From contig JAGFBZ010000261.1 of assembly GCA_018398805.1 (NCBI GenBank), forward strand, positions 2,356,001-2,420,000: DNA of 64,000 bases. Reading direction: 5' to 3'. Below the pieces are notes generated by a model. The model ran no database searches. It was not told the origin of the DNA and saw only the letters and a list, made by a program, of their open reading frames with translations. The translations under genes were made by a program, and so were the position numbers. Source of the stretch: Hirundichthys speculiger (Eukaryota; Chordata; Actinopteri; Beloniformes; Exocoetidae). Of the stretch, positions 26,160-38,316 are shown piece by piece. How positions within the stretch are numbered: position 1 is the first letter of the stretch; every line of letters begins with the position of its first letter.

Positions 26160-26766
26160 TGGGAACCAGATTTTTCTAAACACGATCGGAGAAGGAAGCA
26201 GGCGTCTAACTATAAATTCAACATACAAGGAAAAAAACATCTTCCCTCTATAGTATTTAGGATCAAACAGATGAGATTTCTTTCAATTCATTCTGTTTAT
26301 ATAGCACCAGTTCACAACATTAAGCAAGTTTTTTTTTTTTTTTTTTAAGGCTCAGTCTAATACAGTACAATTAAACCCACTTAAAATTAAAATCACAATA
26401 TACTCCAGTTAAGCTCATTTAATGTTGGTCCCCTTTATTTTACTGAATTTCAGTGAAAGCAGTTCATAGCGGTGAAGTAGGAAGTTCAAAACCTGACAAC
26501 AACTTCTGAGGAGAGTTTCTGTTTTCTCTGCGTACTCCGGCTGTCTTTCGCATTTAAATAATGTGCAGTTTTAATTGTAAAATAAACTATTTTGCATTAC
26601 TTCACCTCTTCACTTGTTAGGGGGATTACTGGACGGGTTTAGGGAGGAAAAGAGCTTCTATTTTTATTTAGTAATTATTTATGTTGTGTTACTTTTACGA
26701 CCATAGCCGCGGGAACATGTTCTCAGCAGGGGGTGCTGGGATCTGAGACAGCTGTGCGTTCATATA
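26160..26766. other. Upstream of exosc7, no gene seen
   Basis: Contains a short dispersed repeat (CAATTCATTCTGTTTATATA near 26,284, a common fish repeat phrase) and a poly-T run at 26,328-26,346. Nothing else is recognisable up to the Tc1 element. Confidence 0.4.
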
Positions 26767-27870
<1,104 letters not shown>

Positions 27871-29165
27871 GATCCTCCAGGAATCAGCTCCAGAGGCAGG
27901 TTTGTGAATTCTTCATCCTCTACTGACTGGACTCCACATCTGCACATTCAAAGGAACAATTCATTTTTCATGTAGCAGGTATTCCCGATGTTTGGAAATC
28001 TGACATATCAAGACAGATCCAGAAAAATGTCACCTCATCAGAACACAATGTCCTGTTGTACAAATGGCTCATGGGAGGATTTGTTAACCAGTCATTGCCA
28101 TAGCTGTCACTATTGGAGCTTTGAAGATGCAGTAGCCTTTGGAAAACTGAATCTCAAACAGACAAAAATATTAAATGAGTGTTGCTACCTTTCTGGAGTA
28201 TTTGTTGAGATGTTCCTCTTGGTGCTTGGAGCCAAAGACACATCATGGTTCTTCTGTTGAATGAAAACACTCTAATGGTTAATAGAGAAGAGAGAGAATA
28301 ACATCTGAATTGGGTTAGAGTAACCTCATTTAGTTTGGTTTACCCTCCAATTCGTTTGGAGGTTAATTAAGTGGTGTTTCTTAAAAGAGAAACATATTTA
28401 TGTTTAACTGTGCTGAATTGTTAGCTGGAGGTGTAAGAAAAAAAAAGAGAGAGAGAGAGATACACTCAGCACCTTTGGTAATTTCCAGGATCTTTCTTTT
28501 CCTGGGTTAAATTATGTTTATTACTTCCAATATCTCTGCGTATGTGTAATAAAGTGGGGATTTACTAGATCAGATAATAATTTGGATTATTGAAAGGTCA
28601 TTCTTCATTTTAAAGACACAAAGTGCATTTTCATGCCTCTGTCTTGTGTGGTCATTGAATGGAGCCCACAACTTTCTGATTTTGATTCAACCAATTAATT
28701 ACTATTTATTTACTATCTCTAGAACTGTGGAAAGTATGTGTTACATGATACTTTAGCATTCCTATCTGCAATGTGGTGTTCAGATAGCTTGAGGGGCCAC
28801 ATGACTTGTGATGGAATTGTAAGTAAAAGAGGATCATCTGTCTCTAGTCGAACTAGAGTGAAATATGGATTTGAGAATAAAAGTACTAGTCAAGGGTTTT
28901 CTTATCAGTTTGGTTTGTGGTGGTGTTGGTGTGAGCTCTCATTTATCTCATTTGTAGATCATTGATTTTCCATTCTAGTTTGTGTAGGGAGATAGCACTG
29001 GGCTCAAAGGCAAGGTGTCAACACACCTAGCGTTTTCTTTTTCTGTGTCTAAACTTAAAGAGGGGTAGGTTTAAATAATGTCAGTTAGATCAGGAAATGC
29101 AGAGCCAGTGCCTGACAGACGCAGCTGCGGGCACACTGACCCATGACACAAACAAGAGGCGTATC
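27871..29165. other. exosc7-zdhhc3 spacer, no gene seen
   Basis: Apart from a (GA)n run at 28,446-28,460 there is no recognisable element. The open frames at 27,988-28,260 and 28,738-28,965 lack domain features, splice context and neighbours. Confidence 0.4.
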
Positions 29166-29169
29166 AGAC

Positions 29170-29505
29170 TTCCTGGTTGGGTGGCTGGATCAGTTTGTTG
29201 TCTTCTTTGGCGCCGGAGAGATTTGTGGACGTGATCGAGGAGGAAGCATCGAAACTCTGGCTTGTTTTAAGACCCTGGCTCCAGTTAGCACACGGACTGA
29301 CAAATTTACACCTCATAGAAACGAAGGCCGGGAGCCGCGGAGCTGCTGAGGGCAGCTGCCCGGACATGAGTGCGGTTAGCCGGGATTGAGCTAACGAGCA
29401 GAGCGGTGGGCGCAGTGGTGGTGATACCACTCTGGCTTCTTTTAGTTCACCAAAGGCTTCAAACTACGCGAAAACCTCAAGAAATCTGACGATAAAGCCT
29501 GGAGA
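29170..29505 (+). promoter_or_regulatory. zdhhc3: Probable zdhhc3 promoter and non-coding first exon
   Basis: This is the only GC/CpG-enriched block upstream of zdhhc3 (for example GGCCGGGAGCCGCGGAGCTG near 29,324). It ends in a good donor, GAGA|GTGAGA at 29,505/29,506; GAG|GTTGGT at 29,512/29,513 is the alternative. The coding part starts only in the next exon at 34,262, after a strong acceptor, so a 5' non-coding exon is needed somewhere upstream. The position is inferred. Confidence 0.45.
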
Positions 29506-30082
29506 GTGAGAGGTTGGTGTTGACCCAGTAGAAGTTTTACTTTGGGCTTCTCATTCATATATTTATGGATTGTATTTTAAATCAGTTTCACTCAACTGCT
29601 GGAATTCCTGACATACATCTTGCTCTGCTCCAGCTGCGGGAGTTAACTTCCTGTTAGGGTTTATACCATTAGTATTTCTGTAAGTCAATTAATTTTACCA
29701 CTGTTGTCCTTTGTTTTTCCTTTGTTTTATGAGAGGTTTGTTTTATTTATATTAAAAATTCAATATTCCTTTGACCTGAAATGAGGAATAAGCAGGTATA
29801 GATGATGGATGGATGAAAATACAGTATAACAGGGGGATGATATAATGCCCGTCCCTATGCTATCAGGCCTACTCACCTGACAGTGAAAACATGAGCCAGG
29901 TAAAGAGTTACTGTTCCAAACAATACCACACCGACATGAACTAAGCTGTACAGGTCAGTGGAAACGTAGCATACCCAAGATGCACATCTACTTGGATGCT
30001 CATGTGGCTTGTGGCCTCAGCTGATTGGTTGAATAATCAATCACTGACTGGAGTGACAAGTGAACTGAAGCAAATTTGAGTT

Positions 30083-30780
30083 ACAACTGAATATATATTT
30101 GCAGCAAAATGGCAATAAATATAAGCACAGGGGGAAATGGACTGATAATGAATTGCTATTTTAAGCTTCTGACAAGACTCAAAAATATAATTCCACTTAA
30201 GTGATGGTGTAGATAGGGTTCCTACAGCAAAACGGAGGTAATTTTAACTATGTGTGTGTACAGATGTGGTATAAAAACAAGGTGTATGTACAGGAATCTA
30301 TGTCCTTTCACAGGCACTGATAAGTCAGTATTATTTAACTACTGACATTGCATAAACTGCTGTCAGTAAATGCAAAAGGACAAGTTCATGGCCTCTGCTT
30401 CAATAGAACCAGACTGGTACTTAGATATTTATGACAATATGGACGAGTGGTAAAAGCAGTGGCTATGAACTCTCCTCCTTTCACGCATATTGACTGCTCT
30501 TTGCCACCATGAGTAGTTGACTTTTATAGATTTGCGACAACGTGGCAGCAACCAGACAGATATTCCTGTATAAACTGTCCTTTTTATACATATTTTGTAC
30601 TCATACAAAGTTAAAATTACCTCTATTTATCTGTAGGGACCCCATCCACACTTTTACTTACATGGAATGACATTTTTACATCTTGTCAGAGGCTTTAAAT
30701 GGCAATTTTTTTTTTTGTTGTAGCTCTGATCCCTGTGCTAATGGCCATTTTGATGCAAACACATATTCCATTCTAAGTCA
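30083..30780. mobile_element. ~700-bp foldback (long inverted repeat) element, copy 1
   Basis: The left arm (about 30,083-30,430) and the reverse complement of the right arm (about 30,440-30,780) run colinear through many shared blocks: GCAAAATGGC / GCCATTTTG, TTCTGACAAGA / TCTTGTCAGA, GAGGTAATTTTAACT / AGTTAAAATTACCTC, and CATGGCCTCTGCTT / AAGCAGTGGCTATG. It lies in zdhhc3 intron 1. A partial second copy is at 63,240-63,662. No coding capacity. Confidence 0.7.
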
Positions 30781-31524
30781 AAACTGTGTATGTGTGTGTA
30801 ATTGAAATGTGGTGGTTTCTGACAGGCGACAGTGTTTTGGGTTGTGTGTCAACCACCTGTCAGTTTTTCCAGTTTGGTCTTTGTTATGCTGTTAATCTCC
30901 TAGTTTCACTGAACCTGACGGGTCTCAGGGTGGAACCATGTATTGGAAAAATAAAACACAAAATGTGTTCTGCAGATTTCAGGTTCATGTTTCAATCCAC
31001 AAATATTTGCTTTAGGTTATTAAAGTGATACCACATCAAGGCGTTACCTAGCGTAGCTGTTTGTCCCTCAGAAAGTTAGCTCAGTCTGCCGGCCCACAGT
31101 AGCTCTCCTCATCACACTGTGTTCTCGTAGCAGGGTGTCAAACATGTCCATGAATTATTGAGTGTCTGAATGTGCTGCATATATTTTGAGTGAGCTCAGT
31201 GCTAATGTATAAATCTGGTATTCCCACAGCTGTGTGTGTAATGTTGCAGATGTAGTTGTGGACTCTCGGTTGAGGCGTCGAGAAGTGTGCTGAGTTTCTG
31301 CTGGACCGGAGCCAGTTGTCATTTAAAAGTAGCCTCTAACACTCATTCACAGTTGTTAATGAACTCAAGCTGAGCAGTTTCACTGCCTCTTTGTTGTTAG
31401 GGGTTTCCATCTCATTTGACGATTTCCACTTTTGTTCCTCTTGATGGAGTGAATCATTACCAGTGACATGTACCCTCCCTCACAGAAACATGTTTTTCTT
31501 GAGTTGCGTTACCATAGTAGTTTG

Positions 31525-32167
31525 TAGTGCTGGGCGATATGGAAAAAAAATCATATATCACAATATGGACTATTTTATATCACGATAACGATATATATCA
31601 CGATATACCATAATAAAGTATGTTTTTAGTTATTCTCTGAAAAGTTTGACAAAAATTTAATTGCTTACTTTTCAACTTTATTTTGAAAGGACATTTAGCT
31701 GAACTGTCACAAACATACATTTTAGTGCAGCAAAAACAGGTAGGTACAGAGGTACAGTAGCTTTCACATTTTTTTTTAAAGTGCACAACAGTTTCTGAGA
31801 GGAAAAACACATTTTTGCACTGAAGTTCAGCTATAAAAAATAAACACAAATTATTTTTCAACTTTCTGAAATCTGTAACCTTGTAGTGCAAAGTTTGCAA
31901 ACCAATATAAAGTGTCTAAAGTAAACATCAGGTTGAAGAGAACTCTGTTTAAGGCATTAACCATGAATAAAAGTGCAAACATAAAAGGGCTACTTTGTAG
32001 AAGTAGATATGATTCTATCAAATTTCATTGCAGGTTATTTAATTACATATTTGCTGTAATAATTGATAAAATTAGGATAGAAACGATAGAAACGATATAA
32101 GAGAAATGGCACGATATACACTTTTATATTGTCCCCACGATATATATTGTCATATTACCCAGCACTA
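31525..32167. mobile_element. hAT-type MITE with 8-bp target duplication
   Basis: The 643-base element begins TAGTGCTGGGCGATATG and ends CATATTACCCAGCACTA, an inverted terminal repeat. It is flanked by exact direct repeats GTAGTTTG at 31,517-31,524 and 32,168-32,175. An 8-base duplication is the hAT-superfamily hallmark. The inside is AT-rich with CACGATATAC-type subterminal repeats and no transposase. Confidence 0.9.
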
Positions 32168-32175
32168 GTAGTTTG

Positions 32176-34260
32176 CATCTTAAGAATATTCAAGTTAAAA
32201 ACATCAAATTGTCAATAAAAAATACAATTAGTCTAAAAGGTTGAAGAAACTGGATAATATTAAAGTATAAACACAAGTATGTTATGGTGTTCTTGGAAAC
32301 TGATAAATATATAGCTAAATCTCCAAAGCTACAGTATCAGAGAGATGGGAAGAGAAGGAAAGGGACAACTAATGAAAATTCAAAACCAAACCACATCATG
32401 TGGCAAATATGGTGGAGGCAGCATCATGGTATGGGCCTGTACTGTAATAATCTGCTCATGTTCAGCTCAATGCTTCAAAACTCTTTGTCCAAATAGCTCT
32501 GGACCTAACTGTATCTGAGTCACTTTGCTACTTAATTCTTCATGTTTATGTCCATTGAAGGCAGGGCAAATACTAAAGCAATCCCTGACCTTTTGCTGAA
32601 AGCCGAGTTCTTCAGTATGAAGATGTGCGCTTCGACTCCTGTCAGATGACTCGTGTGGTGAGAAAGGGTTAAGAGGCTACACAGCCGGGTTCAAGTGGGT
32701 CATAGTGCAGCTTCAAGGATGGCTTTTATCAAGATACAGGCTGTGCATCATCGCTGTCTTTAGAAGTGGGATCACGTGGTTGCAGTTCTACAGATGGCTG
32801 TGTGGTGCTGGGTTTATCACCTCATTCCTGTGTTTGAATGCAGAAATTTTGTTATTCAATTTTAGAAGCTTGACTCATAAGTTCAATGTCTGTGTTATTC
32901 TGTTTGACTGGGACGAGGGTAATTAAATTTTAGAGCATTGTTCATAAACATTACATTAACAGACACCAGGCTCCTCCTTCCTGAGGTCAGGAATGACTGC
33001 AAGCTGTGATTTTTTTTATCAGTGACCAAGTATTTAGTCTGTCACATGTCTCAGAAAGAATTTTAGTCTGTAACTGTCTGGTTTAACAATTAGTCTTATC
33101 AGACAAACATTATGCTGCAGTCATTGGCCTTTATTTTTGGAGACCATGTAAGTTTGAACTTGTGCGCACAGCATGAGAATCTTGTACAGCAACATTAGAA
33201 TTCTGGTTTAATGGAGAAGTTTATTGGTTGAAACACAGAAATATTGATCTCTTCAACAGGTTGATCTTTGAATGCAGTGCGAGTTGGATGCCTGGTGTAT
33301 GTGGTGCTGTGCAGAGAAAATCTGTAGATTTTTGAAAGTAAAGGAAATGGATCTGGTTAATGATCTGAATTTAGCCAAAATGGACCATTCAGTGTTTCAG
33401 TTTAATCCAGAGATGACTTTGATCAATTTTGTTGCCATTCAGTTTAAAAATTTGGCCACCAGGGAGATGTGCTTGACCACCAAGGTCATTGGTCAAGCTC
33501 GAATAATCTTTGATCCCTCTTAATTTAGGCTTTAGATTTTTGGTGAAGAGAAGGGTGCAGAGGCCCAGGTTTTACTTCCGTCTCTGTTGTCTGGACATAA
33601 ACCTGACATCTATTTCTGGTTTCCTGACATTTTGGCCCCTTTGAAGTCACATTATGTTTTTGGCCACACACACTCAGACCCTAGATTGCTTATTCATGAG
33701 CCTCGTCTCCAGACAGAGCTGGGTGCACACACTTGAGGCCATTGCAGTTCAGCTCATTTGTGTTGGCTCTTTGCTTGAAGCATTGTTTTGTTTCATTTTT
33801 AAGGACATATTGTGAATTACAGTTTCTAAATCCAACTGCTGCCTCCTCTTCGCTGTGGGATGAAATTGCGTTTTCTGGTCTTATGGCATTAGACCAGCCA
33901 GTGTTTGCTTTTCCTTCAGTGATGCTACGTCATGAGTATTCACTTAAACCTGATTTACCGCCTGGCTCTCTCTTAATAGCTGCTGTATTTCTTTATATTC
34001 CTTGACCGTGTAGTTTCCACTATGAATCTGTTTACAGCAACACTCAGTTGTTGTGGGACAGCATTCTTACATGATGAGACAATACAGATAGGGCTTTTTC
34101 TTTTTTATGACAAAAATACAGTCAAGAAAATAAGTGTACACTTGTCACTCCTCTCTTTTAAACAAACTCTCTACAGATCCATCACCCAATTCTTTCGTTC
34201 CTTTACCTCTTTGTTTGTCTTCTCATCTCTCTCCCCTCACAATCTTTCTGCGTCCTCACA
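32176..34260. other. Distal zdhhc3 intron 1
   Basis: No recognisable element or gene. A pyrimidine-rich stretch (34,140-34,260) leads into the acceptor at 34,260-34,261. Confidence 0.4.
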
Positions 34261-34262
34261 GT

Positions 34263-34289
34263 ATGTGGTTGGAGTCACGGGCGCTCTAG
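34263..34289 (+). promoter_or_regulatory. zdhhc3: 8-codon uORF ending one base before the zdhhc3 start
   Basis: The second base of the exon starts an ATG; the frame reads MWLESRAL and stops at TAG 34,287-34,289. The zdhhc3 ATG follows after one G (34,291). Any ribosome using the uORF would end next to the main start, favouring re-initiation or repression. Confidence 0.6.
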
Positions 34290-34290
34290 G

Positions 34291-37200
34291 ATGAAGAGCC
34301 CGGGGCAGCGCACCAGGGACATCGAGCGGCAAGCTGGCTACCTGAGGCCCGAGCACTGCGTCCCTCCCCCACCCCGCAGCGGCTCAGGCACCATGTGGTT
34401 CATCCGCGACGGCTGTGGCATCGTGTGCGGCATCATCACCTGGCTCCTGGTCTTTTACGCCGAGTTTGTAGTGGTGTTTGTCATGCTGCTGCCCGCCAAG
34501 AATGTGGCCTACAGCCTCTTCAATGGGGTGCTCTTCAACGGCCTTGCCTTCCTCGCCCTTGCCTCTCATGCCAGGGCGATGTGCACAGACCCCGTAAGTC
34601 CAATTTAATTTAGAGAAGAAGATTTCTGAACAGGACCTATATACATGTTCAAACTGCATATTCTGTAGATTTTAGTCCTGTTGGTCCTCTGCATGTTTGT
34701 TTCAAAATTGTCACAGTGAGCACAATTACAAAGTATCTGTAGTGACATAAACAGATTAATTCCTTTTTTTCCCTCCCCTCACTTCCAGGGAGCTGTGCCT
34801 AAAGGGAATGCAACCAAAGAATTCATTGAAAGCCTGCAGCTTAAACCAGGGCAAGTAGTGTACAAGTGTCCCAAGTGCTGCAGCATCAAGCCTGACAGAG
34901 CTCACCACTGCAGGTAAAGAAAGAAACAACACAGATGGCACTGCAGATTGTTCAAGTTACTGGAGTCTGCTGTGACTTTCCCTCTGGGAACTCCTGTCCT
35001 CCTCTGTTTGTTCCTGCACTGCCTCTCCTGCTTCCCCTGTGTGGAGTTTCTGTTTATTTTTTTCTTTTTTTAAAGACTACTTGTGCTGCAGTTCCCTAGA
35101 GACCCTGCAGCTTGATAATAGGCATTCCCTCTGCTCAGCTGTTTCTCTGGGGGCTCAAAGCGTGAAAAGCGCAATGACACCTTAGAGTAATTGAATTGCA
35201 AAGTCAGCGTGTCATTCTGTATCAAAGCTAAAGATGAAGCGTGAGTTTGAATGAAATGGATGATTATCATCTTCACATACTGAGATATTCTTGTGTGTGG
35301 CGCAGACAGCAGATAAACAGCAGTAGCAGGTTTGTCTCATAACAATATACCACACAGTGGGAGCGCTTCAAACATGAACTTGAGTAAACAAAACACATTC
35401 ATGTGTCTTCCTGCTTACTTCAGAATGAATGAATAGCTGTTCAGCATGCAGTTACTTACAATCTCTTGAATCTGTCAGGGTTAACAGATAGGAGAATTAC
35501 ATGATTCGAGGTGGATTGGCGGGGCTGGTTTGTGTTACTGAGATACATGTGCTGTTATTTATTATAGCAAAGTTAAACATACTCTATTTTCAACCCTCTG
35601 CATTCCCACAGTGTGTGTAAACGCTGCATCAAGAAGATGGACCACCACTGTCCCTGGGTGAACAACTGTGTCGGGGAGAGCAACCAGAAATACTTTGTGC
35701 TCTTCACAGTGAGTCCTGGAAACAAGCACGCAAATTAAAATTAGGCTCACATTTGTACTTATCTAACAAAGTCTACCTGCTTAATATCATGAATAATACA
35801 TTATTGGGTTCTGACTTGTCAAAAATAATGTGCAGCTGTCATGTTTGTGATGAATAAATAGTATTTTCGTTGACATTGCATCTGTGTTTCTGTTTTCAGA
35901 TGTACATTGCACTAATATCCTTCCATGCTTTAATCATGGCAGCCTTCCATTTCCTTTTCTGCTTTGAAGAAGATTGGTCGAGTAAGTACTGTCTTCTATT
36001 ATGGTGATTGAGGACAGAGACCAGAGGTTGCTGATTTTCTTCCAAACTGGCAACAAAAATAAGCCGTTATAAATAAAGGGTGAACGTAGCTTCTGGGCGT
36101 GAAAAATGAAGGCGATGTTAAGATGATGGAAATCTTCAACCAGAAGTGACTCTGTGATTATGGAAGAAAAAAGGACACAATTTCTCACCTGATTTTATTG
36201 TCTTGGTAAACAGTTTCTTAATGAGGAGCACCAACTAATAGATGATGCTTCAGTGGCTACATTCATCTTTAATGTACCAAAATGATTGAAAACCACCATT
36301 TAACAAAGTTTTGTTGTTTTTTGATGAGATGTAAGGCTCTTAACCATTTTAATTTTTCATCTGTATGATACTTTTGTAAAAGTCTCAGGGTTCACGGTTT
36401 TTTTTTTTTTTTTTTTCCTTTTAATAAACTATGTAAGGCTAGGTGTGATTTCAGAATGATAATCATTAATAAACACAATGCGGTCATCGTTAAAGTGCAC
36501 CTCTGTTTTTGCTCTGAGTTTCATAAAATTCTTTCTCTTCCTCCAGAATGCAGCAGCTTCTCTCCACCAGCAACAGTCATCCTCCTCATCCTCCTCTGCT
36601 TCGAGGGTCTCCTGTTCCTGATCTTCACCGCAGTCATGTTTGGGACTCAGGTTCACTCAATATGTACCGATGAAACGGTGAGTGTCGCAGCAGGACACTT
36701 GACCGCTACGACTGCACTTTTTAACCTCTGCAGGCAGTTTCGTGACTTGGAAGTGTCGCAGTTTTGGACTGAGGTGCAAAATCAAAAACGGCAGCAAAAA
36801 TTGAAAAATGAAGAGCATTTTTACAAAACGGACACAGAAAGGCTTCTCAGAATAGCATTTATGAAGAAAACACAGCCAAGAATGTTATACAATAATGTCA
36901 TGTAATTCAAACGATAAACAAAAATGATGTGGATATAAGTCAGCAAAGTTGGGGACAAAATATTTGACTAAAGATGATGCGTCAGAGTTCAAATGTTTTA
37001 TTTATTTAATTTAATTTTTTTTTGTGTGAAATGTCCTATGTGCTTTTGTGGCAGAGGTCTTGTTTTTGTTTTTACACTTCAGGGGCTGCTTAGTTGAGTC
37101 TCCTCAACATAAATTGCACCTTTGTTGTGTGTTGTATTTTGTTAACTGCACTTTTGGTTAAAAATATGAAACGTATCGCAAGATAGTGAAGGGGTGGACA

Positions 37201-38316
37201 GGTTTACAAGCCGGTAGTGAGACCAGAAGCTTATCTGTGCTACTGACCAAGTGAAAAGAAGCAGAGCTGAAAGTGTAGAAGCTCTCTTTGGCAGTGTGAG
37301 GATTAAGAACAAGCATGTCAGAGGAACAACCAATGTTGAAACTCTTTGGAGATATTGTAAGAGAAACTAGACTGAGATAGGTTGGGCACATAAACGGCAG
37401 TGATGGTGAATACACTGGTTGAAGGATGCTGCAGAAGAAACTGCCAAGTAGGAAAGAAAGGGGCAGTAAAGAAGATTTCTGGATGTGGTGAAAGAGGATA
37501 CGCAGCTGTCTGGTGTGACAGGGGTAAATGCAGAAGGCTGGGTAAGATGGAAATGGGTAAAAGAAGAAGATGGTGAAGGGGAAGAAATATTCTCTGGAAA
37601 GTAAGAAAGGTTTTGGATTAGAAATGCCAGACTTGGGTGAACTTCAAAGCAGTGTGCAGTGCAGGTCCCTTCAGTTTGTGTATAGTAGCTGTGAGTCCTC
37701 AAAATGAAATGGAAATGATGAAGGATAATGCTTCTGAAATCAGGTTGTCCCCCCCCTCAACCAGAGAGTGCAGATGAAAGTCAGAGTGGGTAATCCACTT
37801 AAAGCCCTCAGCAGGGCTGAGTTCAATGCATTTTCTGCTCAAACCACCCACGACGATGACTCAGTGTAGCAGAATATTCACTAAAAGATTACAAATTTCA
37901 GTCAATTTCAGGCTAACGAAGCCTACCGTTATCAGTTCTGTTGTTGCAGCGTGTGCGTTGAAGTGCATTTATGAGTGAGTGAGTCACCTAAATCTGATTG
38001 AGACCTGTGAAAGAGAACACAAAATGCAAAACATGATTAATGTAGTCTGTTGGCACATTATATTTAAAGTAGTGATTACTGGTCATGCAAATTTCAACTG
38101 TCAGCCCTGCATGCAGCTTGCTTTGCTAACGTTTGGTTTTTACCTTTATCCCTGCAGGGCATCGAGCAGCTTAAGAAGGAGGAGAGAAGATGGGCCAAAA
38201 AGTCGAAATGGATGAACATGAAGGTGGTGTTCGGCCACCCGTTCTCTATAGCCTGGCTCAGCCCTTTTGCGACGCCTGACCACGGAAAGGCAGATGTGTA
38301 CCAGTACATAGTGTGA
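34291..38316 (+). CDS. zdhhc3: Palmitoyltransferase ZDHHC3 (6 coding exons, span)
   Basis: Exons 34,291-34,593, 34,789-34,913, 35,612-35,708, 35,900-35,981, 36,547-36,677 and 38,158-38,316 join without phase conflict, giving 298 residues (human 299). Order: N-terminal [21 protein letters not shown]1 and TM2, the DPG motif split by the first coding intron (TDP|GAVPKG), then the zinc-binding Cys-rich domain ([18 protein letters not shown]) with the catalytic [15 protein letters not shown]3 and TM4 ([18 protein letters not shown]), and a tail ending DVYQYIV, which resembles a PDZ-binding end. Known role: Golgi S-acyltransferase for substrates such as the GABA-A receptor gamma2 subunit. All motifs are intact. 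The tail excludes ZDHHC7. Which fish co-orthologue this is cannot be told. Confidence 0.95.
37140..37600 (+). mobile_element. RTE-like LINE 3' fragment in zdhhc3 intron 6
   Basis: GAGGATTAAGAACAAGCATG, GAGGAACAACCAATGTTGAA and TGAGATAGGTTGGGCACATA follow the C-terminal order of the same LINE family as 7,925-8,930. It is interrupted by stops. It lies between the last two coding exons. Confidence 0.6.

Noticed and set aside
36456..36905. 149-codon plus-strand frame
   Set aside because: It is zdhhc3 exon 6 (36,547-36,677) read through into both flanking introns, not a separate gene.
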